A stretch of DNA of 64,000 nucleotides from Proteiniphilum sp. UBA5384 (GTDB lineage Bacteria; Bacteroidota; Bacteroidia; Bacteroidales; Dysgonomonadaceae). The notes under the pieces are model-generated. The model was not told the DNA's origin. It saw nothing but the letters and a program-made list of their open reading frames with translations, and did not search any database. Positions within the stretch are counted from its first letter, which is position 1; the number at the start of each line of letters is the position of its first letter. The translations under genes and the position numbers were made by a program. The stretch spans positions 1 through 64,000 of the forward strand of contig NZ_DHOS01000070.1 in NCBI RefSeq assembly GCF_002410825.1. The letters run 5' to 3'. Positions 8,806-17,738 of this stretch are shown here, one piece after another.

Positions 8806-10191
8806 ATGGTTGAAAAAGTTAGACAATCGCTCAGGGATTCTGCAGCGGCAAGGTGGACCGCACTTTTTATTGTATCTTTTACAATGATGTGCGGCTATTT
8901 TTTAACGGATATCATGGCACCTTTAGCCGGTTTGCTGGAAGGACAACTGGGATGGAGCCGTGCCGAATATGGAACATTTACTAGCTCTTATGGATGGTTT
9001 AACGTCTTTTTGCTGATGTTGATCTTTGGGGGAATCATCCTCGATAAGCTGGGTGTGAGGCTTACCGGTATGGGAGCCGCCGCGGTCATGGTGATCGGTG
9101 CGGCGATTAAATATTGGGCGATATCTAGTGATTCATTGCGAGGCACAACCCTACTAGGATTGGATGGCCAGGTGCTTATGGCCAGTATAGGCTTTGCAAC
9201 TTTTGCCGTGGGAGTGGAAGTGGCCGGTATCACCGTCTCCAAGATCATCGTGAAATGGTTCAAGGGAAAGGAGTTGGCAACCGCCATGGGGATGGAGATG
9301 GCGATGGCCAGGATTGGTACCGCCTTGGCGTTGGGATTCTCCGTACCGATTGCCAAGGCGACAGGTATTGTGGATGTATCCCGTTCAGTGCTCGTAGCCT
9401 TGATCGGGTTATGTATCGGACTGATCGCTTTCTTCATCTATGTGGCAATGGATAAAAAACTGGATGCTTCCGAAGCTGCAGATGTAGTGGAAGAGAAGAA
9501 TCTGGAGGATGAGTTCAAAATTGCAGATATTGGCAAGATTTTGAGTAACAGGGGATGGTGGTACATTGCCATCTTGTGCGTACTCTTCTATTCTGCCGTC
9601 TTTCCGTTTCTGAAATATGCGACCGACCTGATGGTAAACAAGTTTGGCGTGGAGGAAGACCTTGCCGGATTGATCCCTATGTTGCTCCCCTTTGGTAATA
9701 TATTGTTAACTCCTTTGTTCGGAGGTATTTACGACCGGAAAGGGAAGGGGGCCACCATCATGATCATTGGTTCGGTATTGTTGATAATAGTCCATGCTCT
9801 CTTCTCCATACCCGGATTGAATAGCTGGATTTTTGCGATGGTGCTGGTGGTGATGCTCGGAATCGCCTTCTCACTGGTTCCTTCTGCTATGTGGCCTTCC
9901 GTGCCCAAGATCGTTCCCGAGAAACGCTTAGGTACTGCTTACTCCCTTATCTTTTGGGTGCAGAATTGGGGATTGATGGGAGTTCCTTTGCTGATTGGTT
10001 GGGTATTACAAAAATATTGTATTACGGGACAAACTGTTCGCGATGGACTTACCGTGAATACCTATGATTATACATTACCGATGATGATCTTTACCGGTTT
10101 CGGTGTGCTGGCACTGATCGTCGCTTTCTTATTGAAAGCTGAGGACAAGAAGAAAGGATACGGACTGGAATTGCCGAATATTCAAAAATAA
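8806..10191 (+). CDS. MFS transporter next to the histidine operon (MFSD1-like)
   Basis: The protein is an inner-membrane major-facilitator transporter of 461 residues with about 12 hydrophobic helices and a charged central loop (residues about 205-240). The stretch LVPSAMWPSVPKIVP followed by RLGTAYSLIFWVQNWGL resembles the conserved region of eukaryotic MFSD1, described as a lysosomal dipeptide exporter, more than typical sugar carriers. Its position directly after hutH suggests uptake of histidine, a histidine-containing peptide or urocanate. That substrate is inference from context. It has a separate, duplicated promoter and ends in a bidirectional terminator. Confidence 0.8.
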   Translation: MVEKVRQSLRDSAAARWTALFIVSFTMMCGYFLTDIMAPLAGLLEGQLGWSRAEYGTFTSSYGWFNVFLLMLIFGGIILDKLGVRLTGMGAAAVMVIGAAIKYWAISSDSLRGTTLLGLDGQVLMASIGFATFAVGVEVAGITVSKIIVKWFKGKELATAMGMEMAMARIGTALALGFSVPIAKATGIVDVSRSVLVALIGLCIGLIAFFIYVAMDKKLDASEAADVVEEKNLEDEFKIADIGKILSNRGWWYIAILCVLFYSAVFPFLKYATDLMVNKFGVEEDLAGLIPMLLPFGNILLTPLFGGIYDRKGKGATIMIIGSVLLIIVHALFSIPGLNSWIFAMVLVVMLGIAFSLVPSAMWPSVPKIVPEKRLGTAYSLIFWVQNWGLMGVPLLIGWVLQKYCITGQTVRDGLTVNTYDYTLPMMIFTGFGVLALIVAFLLKAEDKKKGYGLELPNIQK

Positions 10192-10282
10192 GGTGGTTAA
10201 GTGGTTAGGTGCCTGAGTTGAAAGGCGAAATAGTTGAAAAGTGATTAAGTGGGAATGTAATGATGCCCAATTGATAAATTAT

Positions 10283-10315
10283 CCCCAAAAGTTCTGATTA
10301 ACTTTTGGGGGTTGT
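10283..10315. terminator. Bidirectional terminator between convergent genes
   Basis: CCCCAAAAGTT (10283-10293), a 6-nt loop, then the perfect complement (10300-10310), followed by GTTGTTTTAT. The stem is A/T-flanked on both sides, and it sits between the MFS gene and the convergent TPR lipoprotein gene. Confidence 0.75.
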
Positions 10316-10319
10316 TTTA

Positions 10320-11858
10320 TTAGTGACTAATACTTGATGAAGACACAAGTTCCATATCAGCATATTGCCATGCGTTATCAAAATCGGACTTGACGGATTG
10401 TGCTTCCGTGTCCTTATTTTGTCCAACCAATGCATGATACAATCCGATTAGCGCCCAACCATTCCTTTTCCATATTATTTGCAGGTCTTCGCGGTATACT
10501 TTTTCGGCTTCTTTGTATTTTCCCGCCTTGAGAAGTACTGCCCCCAAATGGTGCCTCACCGAGAAAAACCAGTTGGGTGGCTCATTATAATTGAGATGGT
10601 CTTCCAATTCCACCGCCTCTTTAAGCAAAGAAATGGAGGTGTCAAAACGATTTTGCCCGGCGGCTATCTCACCGGACAATACTTTTGTGGCAATTTGTAC
10701 AAGGTCGGCCATAGTATTGATTCCCCAAATCGTTATTTCTTCCAGGGAAGTGTCGACTGACAATATTTTCAGCGTACCCCATTCCGGCTGATGCATGATA
10801 TCGGTAGCCGTATGCTCCTGTACTTTTTTGGCGGCCTTCCAGGCTAATTGGGAATTGCCTTCAAGTGAGGCTGTAGCTGCCAGGAAATGATAATTATGGG
10901 GATATAGGGTGAGCGGATAAACGCCTTGTGCGTGGCAGGCAGTGGTGTATACGCTATCCACTTCCACAGCCCTCAGGTTGGCGAGGGTACCGAGATGGTA
11001 GTCACCGGTATTGATATAGATATGGGAAGGCATATGTACCAGGTGTCCTGCCCCGGGGACCAATGTATCCAGTAGGCTTGCGCTGGGTAGCGCTTTTTCC
11101 GGAGTCACTGAAGATTCCAGCGCATGGATATAGAAATGATGCGCACCCGGATGCATCGGATGGGTTTCTATCAGATGTTCCAGTACGGAAACCAGTTCCG
11201 GCGTCCAGGCTTTGGGTTTTTTTGTCTGCTTCTCATACAAATCCCACGGATGAAGATCCATCAACGATTCGGCATAAAGAGCGCCAATATCAGGATCGGA
11301 AGGATATTGCTCATATACTTTTTTCATCGCTGCCGCATAGGCGACATCCAGATGGGTCCTGTCGACAGGTGCTTTTGCTTCGTACCTCGTTGTCAAAGCG
11401 TGGATCAATGAAACCTCCAGGGGAGTGCAATTTTTCGAGAGGGATAACGCTTTAAGGGAGGCTTCGTAAGCAGGTGGATAATTGCCGTCTTCCATTGCGG
11501 CATTATAATTAGGGCCAAGGACATAGGCGTAACCCCAATGTGCCATGGCGCAGGTTGAATCTAACCGGTCGGCTTCGTAAAACGATCTTGCCGCTTCTGC
11601 ATGATTGAATGCATAGGAGAGCATCATTCCCTGGTTAAAGTAGGCCTGGACTTCTTCACTGGCCGTGGATATTTTGAAATCGATCCCTTCTAATCCTTTA
11701 AACATCGGCGCTTTTTTGCCTGAAAGGTACCATTCATTATCGGTTGTTTGTGTGCTATGACAACCGGTCATTACGGATGTTTTTTCTTTTACCTCCTTCT
11801 TATTTTTACACGAAAAGATAAGTAAAACCGAAAGCACGAGGAATAGGAGCCTGGTCAT
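10320..11858 (-). CDS. TPR-repeat lipoprotein of unknown function
   Basis: The protein has 512 residues. Residues 1-16 form a signal peptide with lipobox IFSC (Cys17), so it is predicted to be anchored in the outer or inner membrane. The body is helical with tetratricopeptide-like units, for example FNQGMMLSYAFNHAEAARSF near 70 and a C-terminal pair around residues 430-490 (HHLGAVLLKAGKYKEAEKVY). Conserved His- and Trp-rich segments (HPGAHHFYIHALE, HLVHMPSHIYI) point to a recognisable family of uncharacterised bacterial TPR proteins, but I cannot assign a reaction. The gene is convergent with the MFS gene and monocistronic. TPR units suggest a role in protein binding. Confidence 0.8.
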   Translation of the reverse strand: MTRLLFLVLSVLLIFSCKNKKEVKEKTSVMTGCHSTQTTDNEWYLSGKKAPMFKGLEGIDFKISTASEEVQAYFNQGMMLSYAFNHAEAARSFYEADRLDSTCAMAHWGYAYVLGPNYNAAMEDGNYPPAYEASLKALSLSKNCTPLEVSLIHALTTRYEAKAPVDRTHLDVAYAAAMKKVYEQYPSDPDIGALYAESLMDLHPWDLYEKQTKKPKAWTPELVSVLEHLIETHPMHPGAHHFYIHALESSVTPEKALPSASLLDTLVPGAGHLVHMPSHIYINTGDYHLGTLANLRAVEVDSVYTTACHAQGVYPLTLYPHNYHFLAATASLEGNSQLAWKAAKKVQEHTATDIMHQPEWGTLKILSVDTSLEEITIWGINTMADLVQIATKVLSGEIAAGQNRFDTSISLLKEAVELEDHLNYNEPPNWFFSVRHHLGAVLLKAGKYKEAEKVYREDLQIIWKRNGWALIGLYHALVGQNKDTEAQSVKSDFDNAWQYADMELVSSSSISH

Positions 11859-12052
11859 GTCAATCAGTTTGAATGATTAATGAATTGAGAAAAGTAACAT
11901 AACACCATTCGGCTTGGCGCTCAGTCGTTTGGCGGGAAGAAATACTGTGATTTACATCTTATATAGTTTAACAATAGTTTATGGAAATTTGTTTTCGTAA
12001 GTGTCAGGTTTTAACATAGTTATAGCCTTTTTGTGTGGGCGGGCAAGCATGA

Positions 12053-13408
12053 CTAAGGCAATTCAATCTGTAAACTTATTTTTCTGTTTATTTTCGACCA
12101 AGGAGGGGATCCCAGCAAAAGCCTTTTAATTTCATAGTCCAACGCAGGGCAGGAATTTTCCTTGATGTCGATATTTGCCGGCCGTCCTATCGGATCGATG
12201 AAAAATTCGACAACAATGATGATTTTTTGTCCCTCACAAATCCCTTTGTCATAGTTTTCAATGAAATATTGCCTGAACTCTTCTTCCCCGAATATTTCTC
12301 CCGCTGTTACCGATGAAGCGGATCTGGCGAACAATCTCTTTTTTTGGACGCCGTATCCTATCACAACCGTTTCGTTCAGTGCCATCTCATTGGCTTTCAT
12401 CGTGATATCCCCCGCGTCTTCCTTTAACGGGATTTCCGTCTCTTTCATTCCGATATAGGAGGCCAGAAGTGTTCCTTGTGCCTCTTTTGGAACGGTCAAC
12501 CGGAAGTTTCCTGCTGTATCGGAAACAGTGCCGCTAAGGGTGTTCGGGAGTTGGATTATGGCACCCGCGAGAGGCTCGCCCGTTTCATCCACTATCCGCC
12601 CGGAAATGAATAATTTGTCCGACTGAGGTATTGATGGGGATATTCCCCTGATTCGGATGTTCTTGTCTTGCTCCCGCTCTGAAACAGCAATTCCTGCAAC
12701 ACGGCCGGCCAATGTTTCCACAATATTCCTTTGCGGTTCTTTGATGAGCATTTTTTCTGCTACGTCATCCTGAACGGTTGACAGCCGGAGCTCTTTATCC
12801 GGGGCACTTACACGATTTTCAGGGACTTCAAAAACTTCGGCAACCGGTTTGATGATTTCCGGATATGTTTCAGCGGGAAGGGAAGAGGAAGGTGTTTGCT
12901 TTGCTTTAGGTGTCGTATCATCCTCTTTTTTCGGTTCGAAATTATAGGCGGCCAGGACCGTATCTTTTTGAAGTAAAGGAGTCGTAATCTCTTTTTTCTG
13001 TTGAATGATATCGGACGATAGTCCGGTTATTTCTTCTTTTGTATAGGGTTTGTAAAGGAGGAGAGGAGTGCCGATAAGTAATATCATTACTGCTGCCACA
13101 GCCCATATCCACATCGTTTTATTGATGCGTTTTTTCGGTGAGGAAAGACGTTTTTCCAGATTTTCGATTACAGATAGATGGCCTCCTTCCACCGAATCGT
13201 AGCCGTCGATGGCATCCTGCAGGAAAGGATCATCCATAGCCTTCCTTTCCAGTTCGTTGGCTGCTTTCCCCTGCCGTTGTCCCCGTATGTAATCTTTTAA
13301 ATTCACTCCGTTATCTTTATCTCCAGTATATTCACATTTTTCCCACGAATCCGATTGGGTAATTGATATCAGCAGAACTATTCTATCTTCAATACCCTTG
13401 TAATGCAA
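12053..13408 (-). CDS. Anti-sigma-like membrane protein with SusC-type and TonB-C-like segments
   Basis: This is the probable partner of the ECF sigma factor encoded just upstream. The N-terminal cytoplasmic part has the Bacteroidetes anti-sigma signature (YIRGQRQGKAANELERKA). One membrane helix follows (residues about 97-118). The periplasmic part holds LAGRVAGIAV and IRIRG, like a SusC plug, then a carboxypeptidase-regulatory-like beta domain (GRIVDETGEPLAGAII). Next comes NETVVIGYGVQKK, and a C-terminal domain resembling TonB-C (IIIVVEFFIDPIGRPANIDI). From the ATG at 13408 it overlaps the sigma gene by 31 bp. Homologues usually begin at NLKDYIRG, so the GTG at 13306, preceded by GGAG, may be the true start (417 residues). 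It probably senses an envelope signal. Confidence 0.72.
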   Translation of the reverse strand: MHYKGIEDRIVLLISITQSDSWEKCEYTGDKDNGVNLKDYIRGQRQGKAANELERKAMDDPFLQDAIDGYDSVEGGHLSVIENLEKRLSSPKKRINKTMWIWAVAAVMILLIGTPLLLYKPYTKEEITGLSSDIIQQKKEITTPLLQKDTVLAAYNFEPKKEDDTTPKAKQTPSSSLPAETYPEIIKPVAEVFEVPENRVSAPDKELRLSTVQDDVAEKMLIKEPQRNIVETLAGRVAGIAVSEREQDKNIRIRGISPSIPQSDKLFISGRIVDETGEPLAGAIIQLPNTLSGTVSDTAGNFRLTVPKEAQGTLLASYIGMKETEIPLKEDAGDITMKANEMALNETVVIGYGVQKKRLFARSASSVTAGEIFGEEEFRQYFIENYDKGICEGQKIIIVVEFFIDPIGRPANIDIKENSCPALDYEIKRLLLGSPPWSKINRKISLQIELP

Positions 13409-13965
13409 TTCTTTAAATTCCGCTTTCCATTCTGGATATAGCTTTTCACTTTCTCGAGCGTATATCCGGTAATGGAAACGATATCGGCATACGATTTGTT
13501 TTCGTAATAAAAATATTCGATGCTCTTCCGTTGTTCCTCGACCAATTCACTCATACAGAACATCAATGCCGACTCTTCTTCATCCGACTTCTCCTTATCT
13601 AATAGAGTGAAAAAATCACCGTTTTCCATAACCATATCATCAATTTTTACAAAAAATGATTGCTTCGCTTTTCGTAAACGTAGCAGACAATGGTTTTTCG
13701 CTACACTGTAAAGCCATGTATGAAAATTCTGTATATCATATCGCTTAATCTTTTGTGACACTTCCTCAAAGATATCCATTACTGCATCCTGCGCCTCGTC
13801 TTCATCACCAAGGTATTTCAGACATAAACCGTATACCATCGGTATATAACGGCGGTATAGCTCACCGAAATAATCTGGTTGCTTTTCTTCTTTACAAAGA
13901 ACAAACAACTCATCGTTTGATAGTGCAGTTATATCGCCTCTGTTTTTCAATTCTTTACCTGTCAT
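13378..13965 (-). CDS. ECF-type RNA polymerase sigma factor
   Basis: A 195-residue extracytoplasmic-function sigma factor. Region 2 is seen in DYFGELYRRYIPMVYGLCLKYLG and EAQDAVMDIFEEV. Region 4 is seen as a helix-turn-helix (KSYADIVSITGYTLEKVKSYIQNG) near the C-terminus. It directs RNA polymerase to a small regulon, presumably under control of the membrane protein encoded downstream. I chose the ATG at 13965. The longer TTG start at 13986 would overlap a promoter -7 element (13984-13991), which fits a leader beginning just after that element. The divergent VWA gene is a likely target. Confidence 0.9.
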   Translation of the reverse strand: MTGKELKNRGDITALSNDELFVLCKEEKQPDYFGELYRRYIPMVYGLCLKYLGDEDEAQDAVMDIFEEVSQKIKRYDIQNFHTWLYSVAKNHCLLRLRKAKQSFFVKIDDMVMENGDFFTLLDKEKSDEEESALMFCMSELVEEQRKSIEYFYYENKSYADIVSITGYTLEKVKSYIQNGKRNLKNCITRVLKIE

Positions 13966-13983
13966 TCGTGAGAAAAACCCATA

Positions 13984-13991
13984 CAAAATTA
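13984..13991 (-). promoter_or_regulatory. -7 element of the ECF sigma operon
   Basis: On the minus strand this reads TAATTTTG, a perfect TAnnTTTG. It lies 18 bp before the ATG at 13965, and it argues against the upstream TTG start. Confidence 0.5.
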
Positions 13992-14143
13992 AAAAATTAT
14001 TCTTTCGATTATGGAATTCGGCGCATAATTGTATCTATAAAGTGGAAAGGTGGGAGACTAGGAGACTGGGGGAGTGGGAGAGAGGGGAGAGTGAAACATC
14101 TGTAAATAAATGAAAATCAGCAAATCATCAAATCAATTAAAGT

Positions 14144-16039
14144 ATGAAGACAACAATTCAACAAATCAGTTTGACGCTCTTGGTAGCGGTGGTGTCATTA
14201 TCGGTTTCCGCACAGGAAATGGTTGTGAAAGGAAAAGTATATGATGTCCAGGATAAATCGCCATTGATCGGTGCCACCGTTTTGGAAAAAGGAACCCATA
14301 ACGGCACGGTGACGGATATGAACGGTGAGTTCAGCCTCAAAACCCGAAAAGGTAAAATATTGCAATTTCACTACATCGGGTATACATTCAAAGAAGTAAA
14401 AGTGGAGAGTGAATGGATGGAAGTCTGTTTACAGCAGGACGTAGCGCTATTGGAAGAGATGGTTGTCATCGGTTATGGGACACAAAATAAAGTGAGAAAC
14501 ATAACCGGAGCGGTTACGTCATTATTCCAGGGTCGTGCTGCTGGTATCCAGATACGGGGAAGGTCACAATACGATGCGGCAGTGTTCCCCGGATATCCAT
14601 ATATTGTGCGGGAAGCCAATACAGAAGAGTATGAATCATTCAGGGAGAACCGTTTTTTATCCGCTGAAAAGCAACCGTTATCCACTTTCTCGCTTGATGT
14701 GGATGCCGCTTCATACGGCAATATCCGGCGCATGGTCAACCAGGGACAAATGCCGCCAAAAGACGCCGTGAGAGTGGAAGAGATGGTCAACTATTTCAGT
14801 TATAATTATCCGCAACCTACGGACGGACATCCGGTAAGGATTGTCACTGAAACGGCTGTTTGCCCGTGGAATAAAGGACATCGGCTACTGCGTATCGGCG
14901 TGAAAGCAAAAGAGATTCCATCGGAAACTTTGCCGGCAAGCAACTTTGTCTTCCTGATCGATGTGTCGGGCTCCATGTACAGCGCTGATAAATTGCCTCT
15001 CGTGAAATCATCTATGAAGCTGCTGGTAAATAATTTGCGGCCGCAGGACCATGTGGCGATTGTAACTTATGCAGGAGCTGCAGGCGAAGTGTTGCCGTCG
15101 ACAAGCGGAGCAGACAAGCAGAAGATCATGGATGCTCTGGAAGGCTTACAGGCCGGAGGTTCTACCGCCGGGGGGGACGGAATTCAATTGGCATACAAGA
15201 TCGCCGGGAAGAATTTTGTGAAAGAGGGGAACAACCGGGTAATCCTGTGTACCGATGGTGATTTTAACGTGGGAGTATCCACAACGGAAGAATTGGAATC
15301 GTTGATCGAAGCCAAGCGTAAAAGCGGTATTTTCCTGACTGTCCTCGGGTATGGAATGGGGAACTACAAGGACAACAAGCTCCAGACTCTTGCACAGAAA
15401 GGCAATGGAAACCATGCTTATATCGATAATCTGCAGGAAGCCAACAAAGTGGTAGTGAACGAATTTGGGAGCACGATGCATACCATTGCAAAGGATGTGA
15501 AAATCCAGGTGGAATTCAATCCCGCATTCGTCAATGCTTACCGCCTTATCGGTTACGAAAGCAGGCTGCTCGACGATGAGGATTTCAACGATGACCTGAA
15601 AGACGCGGGAGAATTGGGCCCCGGCCACACTGTGACAGCACTCTATGAGATTGTCCCCGTGGGTGTGGAAGCACCTGTGGGCAGCGTGGATCCATTGAAA
15701 TACCAATCTTCAGAAAAAGAAACGGTCACATCTAAGTTTACTAACAACAAAGAGTTGCTGACCGTAAAACTCCGTTACAAGAAACCGGATGAAGAGGTAA
15801 GTCGCAAAATGGAAATACCCGTATTGGCAAAGGATTTAGATAAGAATCCATCGGAAGAGCTGAATTTTATCATGTCGGTCGCCATGTTCGGACAATTGTT
15901 GCGTGATTCTGATTTCAAAGGCGATGCCACTTATGCAAAAGTGGTTGAGCTTGCCCGCAAAGGCCTGAATGATGATCCGAATGGCTACCGTCGCGAATTT
16001 ATCCGTCTGCTCGAAGCGGTGGAGCAGTTGGAGAAGTGA
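14144..16039 (+). CDS. YfbK-type VWA protein with CarboxypepD-reg and SusC plug-like N-terminus
   Basis: A 631-residue exported protein. Residues 1-23 are a signal peptide (SVSA/QE cleavage likely). Residues about 27-105 form a carboxypeptidase-regulatory-like beta domain. Next comes a SusC-like strip (MVVIGYGTQNKVRNITGAV, then QGRAAGIQIRG) but no barrel. The VWF-associated N-domain follows (TFSLDVDAASYGNIRRMV). The VWA domain has the MIDAS motif DVSGS at 273-277 and CTDGDFNVG later. The C-terminal region is of the YfbK/DUF3520 type (residues about 440-630). The VWA fold binds protein partners through a divalent metal. Function in this family is unknown. It lies divergent from the ECF sigma/anti-sigma pair, with shared SusC-type motifs, which suggests one envelope-sensing unit. 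Confidence 0.82.
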   Translation: MKTTIQQISLTLLVAVVSLSVSAQEMVVKGKVYDVQDKSPLIGATVLEKGTHNGTVTDMNGEFSLKTRKGKILQFHYIGYTFKEVKVESEWMEVCLQQDVALLEEMVVIGYGTQNKVRNITGAVTSLFQGRAAGIQIRGRSQYDAAVFPGYPYIVREANTEEYESFRENRFLSAEKQPLSTFSLDVDAASYGNIRRMVNQGQMPPKDAVRVEEMVNYFSYNYPQPTDGHPVRIVTETAVCPWNKGHRLLRIGVKAKEIPSETLPASNFVFLIDVSGSMYSADKLPLVKSSMKLLVNNLRPQDHVAIVTYAGAAGEVLPSTSGADKQKIMDALEGLQAGGSTAGGDGIQLAYKIAGKNFVKEGNNRVILCTDGDFNVGVSTTEELESLIEAKRKSGIFLTVLGYGMGNYKDNKLQTLAQKGNGNHAYIDNLQEANKVVVNEFGSTMHTIAKDVKIQVEFNPAFVNAYRLIGYESRLLDDEDFNDDLKDAGELGPGHTVTALYEIVPVGVEAPVGSVDPLKYQSSEKETVTSKFTNNKELLTVKLRYKKPDEEVSRKMEIPVLAKDLDKNPSEELNFIMSVAMFGQLLRDSDFKGDATYAKVVELARKGLNDDPNGYRREFIRLLEAVEQLEK

Positions 16040-16901
16040 ATTTGAGTCCTGTGGAGTTTTCAATTCTGTCCGGCCATATATTGGGCAGTTCTCCACTAAA
16101 TCCCATTTCCGGAAGCTCGTCTATCTGTTGCATCTCTTCTTCTGATAATGCAAAATCAAAAATATTGATATTTTCTTCGATTCGTTGAAGGGTGGTTGAT
16201 TTCGGAATTACAATCACTTCGTGCTGGATTACCCAACGCAAACAAACTTGGGAAACTGATTTACTGTGCTTTTCTGCAATTGTTTTTAATGTTTCATTGC
16301 CAAAAACTTTTCCCCTTGCCAAGGGTGACCACGACTCAACGGTAATGCCATTCTCTTTACAAAAGGCAGTCAATCCGGGTTGCCAGTAACCGGGGTGAAA
16401 TTCAATCTGATTAACCGCGGGAATTATGTTTGCAGTTTGAAAGAGTGCTTCTAAATGCTCTTGCCAAAAATTGCTTACGCCAATAGATTTTATTCTTCCC
16501 TCAACTTGTAGTTCTTCCATGGCACGCCAACTATCCGCATTTGCTTTTTGCCAGTTGGTGTAATTTCTTGCATTGGCCGGCCAGTGTATTAAATATAAAT
16601 CGACATAAGTCAAGCCCAATTTTTTGAGCGATAGTTCAAGCGCTTTTTTTGTTTCTTTGTATCCTAAATTCTCTCGCCACAATTTTGTTGTGACGATGAT
16701 TTCTTCGCGGCCAATTCCACTTTCAGCTATTCCTTTACCAACATCTTCCTCATTGTTGTAAGCAGCGGCTGTGTCAATCAACCTGTAACCTACTGCCAAG
16801 GCATTCTTTACTGATTGAACGCCATCTTCTTTCACGGACTTGTAGGTGCCAAAACCTATAATGGGTACCCTGTTCCCGTCATTTAAAACTATTTCTTTCA
16901 T
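15999..16901 (-). CDS. Aldo/keto reductase, 2,5-diketogluconate reductase type
   Basis: This is an NADPH-dependent reductase of aldehydes or ketones, with 300 residues from the ATG at 16901. The start MKEIVLNDGNRVPIIGFGTY is normal for the AKR5 group. The catalytic tetrad is visible: Asp in LIDTAAAYNNE with the following Tyr, Lys in VTTKLWRE, and His in DLYLIHWP. The cofactor-binding region IPKSTTLQRIEENI is near the C-terminus. The gene is visibly more AT-rich than the hut or clp genes. Its last 41 bp overlap the 3' end of the convergent VWA gene, so the final 13 residues are the antisense of that gene. This suggests the original stop was lost at a junction, and the gene may be a horizontal acquisition. 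Confidence 0.85.
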   Translation of the reverse strand: MKEIVLNDGNRVPIIGFGTYKSVKEDGVQSVKNALAVGYRLIDTAAAYNNEEDVGKGIAESGIGREEIIVTTKLWRENLGYKETKKALELSLKKLGLTYVDLYLIHWPANARNYTNWQKANADSWRAMEELQVEGRIKSIGVSNFWQEHLEALFQTANIIPAVNQIEFHPGYWQPGLTAFCKENGITVESWSPLARGKVFGNETLKTIAEKHSKSVSQVCLRWVIQHEVIVIPKSTTLQRIEENINIFDFALSEEEMQQIDELPEMGFSGELPNIWPDRIENSTGLKFTSPTAPPLRADG

Positions 16902-17120
16902 ATCTCCGATAGTTAGAGCCAACGTGCAAATTCTGTTACCTGCTCATTTCTTTAAACATTGCATGAATAGCTATAGGGCGATCTTCTTCCAACAAACTTT
17001 TTGCAACGCTTCCCATGAGGTTAAACAATCTAATTGAATAAATTGTTGAATGAATGGCACATTGAGAATAAGCTCCCAGTCGGTCAAGTGAGATTACAGT
17101 CAATTATTAAAAATCAAGAA

Positions 17121-17696
17121 ATGAAAAAATCAACCGGTAACACTATGAAATTGTCTCAGGAAAGGAAAGACGAATTATTCGATATACTACAAGGTCGCTT
17201 TGAGAAGAATATGGGCAGGCATAAAGGGTTGGAGTGGAATAAGCTGCAAATGAAACTTGAAAGCAATCCCGAAAAAATTTGGTCTTTGAATGAAATGGAG
17301 GAAACAGGAGGCGAACCGGATGTGATAGGGGTTGATCGGGAAACCGGCGAATATCTCTTTTGCGACTGTGTCCCCGAAAGCCCCAAAGGGCGGCGGAGTC
17401 TCTGTTACGACCCGGAAGCGCTGGCTTCACGGAAAGAGCATAAGCCTCAGGGCAGCGCGGTGGAAATGGCTTCCAGGATGAAAATCGAGCTATTGACGGA
17501 AGATCAGTATATGAAACTGCAGGAATTAGGGAAATTCGACACGAAGACCTCCAGTTGGATCATTACCCCTCCGGACATCAGGCGACTGGGTGGTGCGCTC
17601 TTTGGAAATTGGCACTTCGGCAGGGTGTTTATTTATCACAATGGCGCCGAATCATATTATAGCTCAAGGGGTTTCCGAGGGTTGCTACGGGTGTAG
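17121..17696 (+). CDS. DUF4256 family protein
   Basis: A soluble protein of 191 residues with no signal peptide or membrane helix. Characteristic stretches of the DUF4256 family are visible: LQGRFEKNMGRHKGLEW, MEETGGEPDVIGVD, YLFCDCVPESPKGRRSLCYD, and a C-terminal WHFGRVFIYHNGAESYYSSRG. It usually occurs as a single-domain protein of about 185 residues, matching this length. I chose the ATG at 17121, because the extra 29 residues from the upstream TTG at 17034 have no family counterpart. No biochemical role is known to me. It lies in an AT-rich accessory stretch between an aldo/keto reductase and an IS element. Confidence 0.8.
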   Translation: MKKSTGNTMKLSQERKDELFDILQGRFEKNMGRHKGLEWNKLQMKLESNPEKIWSLNEMEETGGEPDVIGVDRETGEYLFCDCVPESPKGRRSLCYDPEALASRKEHKPQGSAVEMASRMKIELLTEDQYMKLQELGKFDTKTSSWIITPPDIRRLGGALFGNWHFGRVFIYHNGAESYYSSRGFRGLLRV

Positions 17697-17738
17697 CTGT
17701 TTCAAAAATTGTTTCGGATCTTATTGTCTGTTTGTTGT

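Noticed and set aside
10192..10282. Coding sequence between the MFS gene and the terminator
   Set aside because: It is low-complexity GTGGTTAAG-type sequence without a usable frame.
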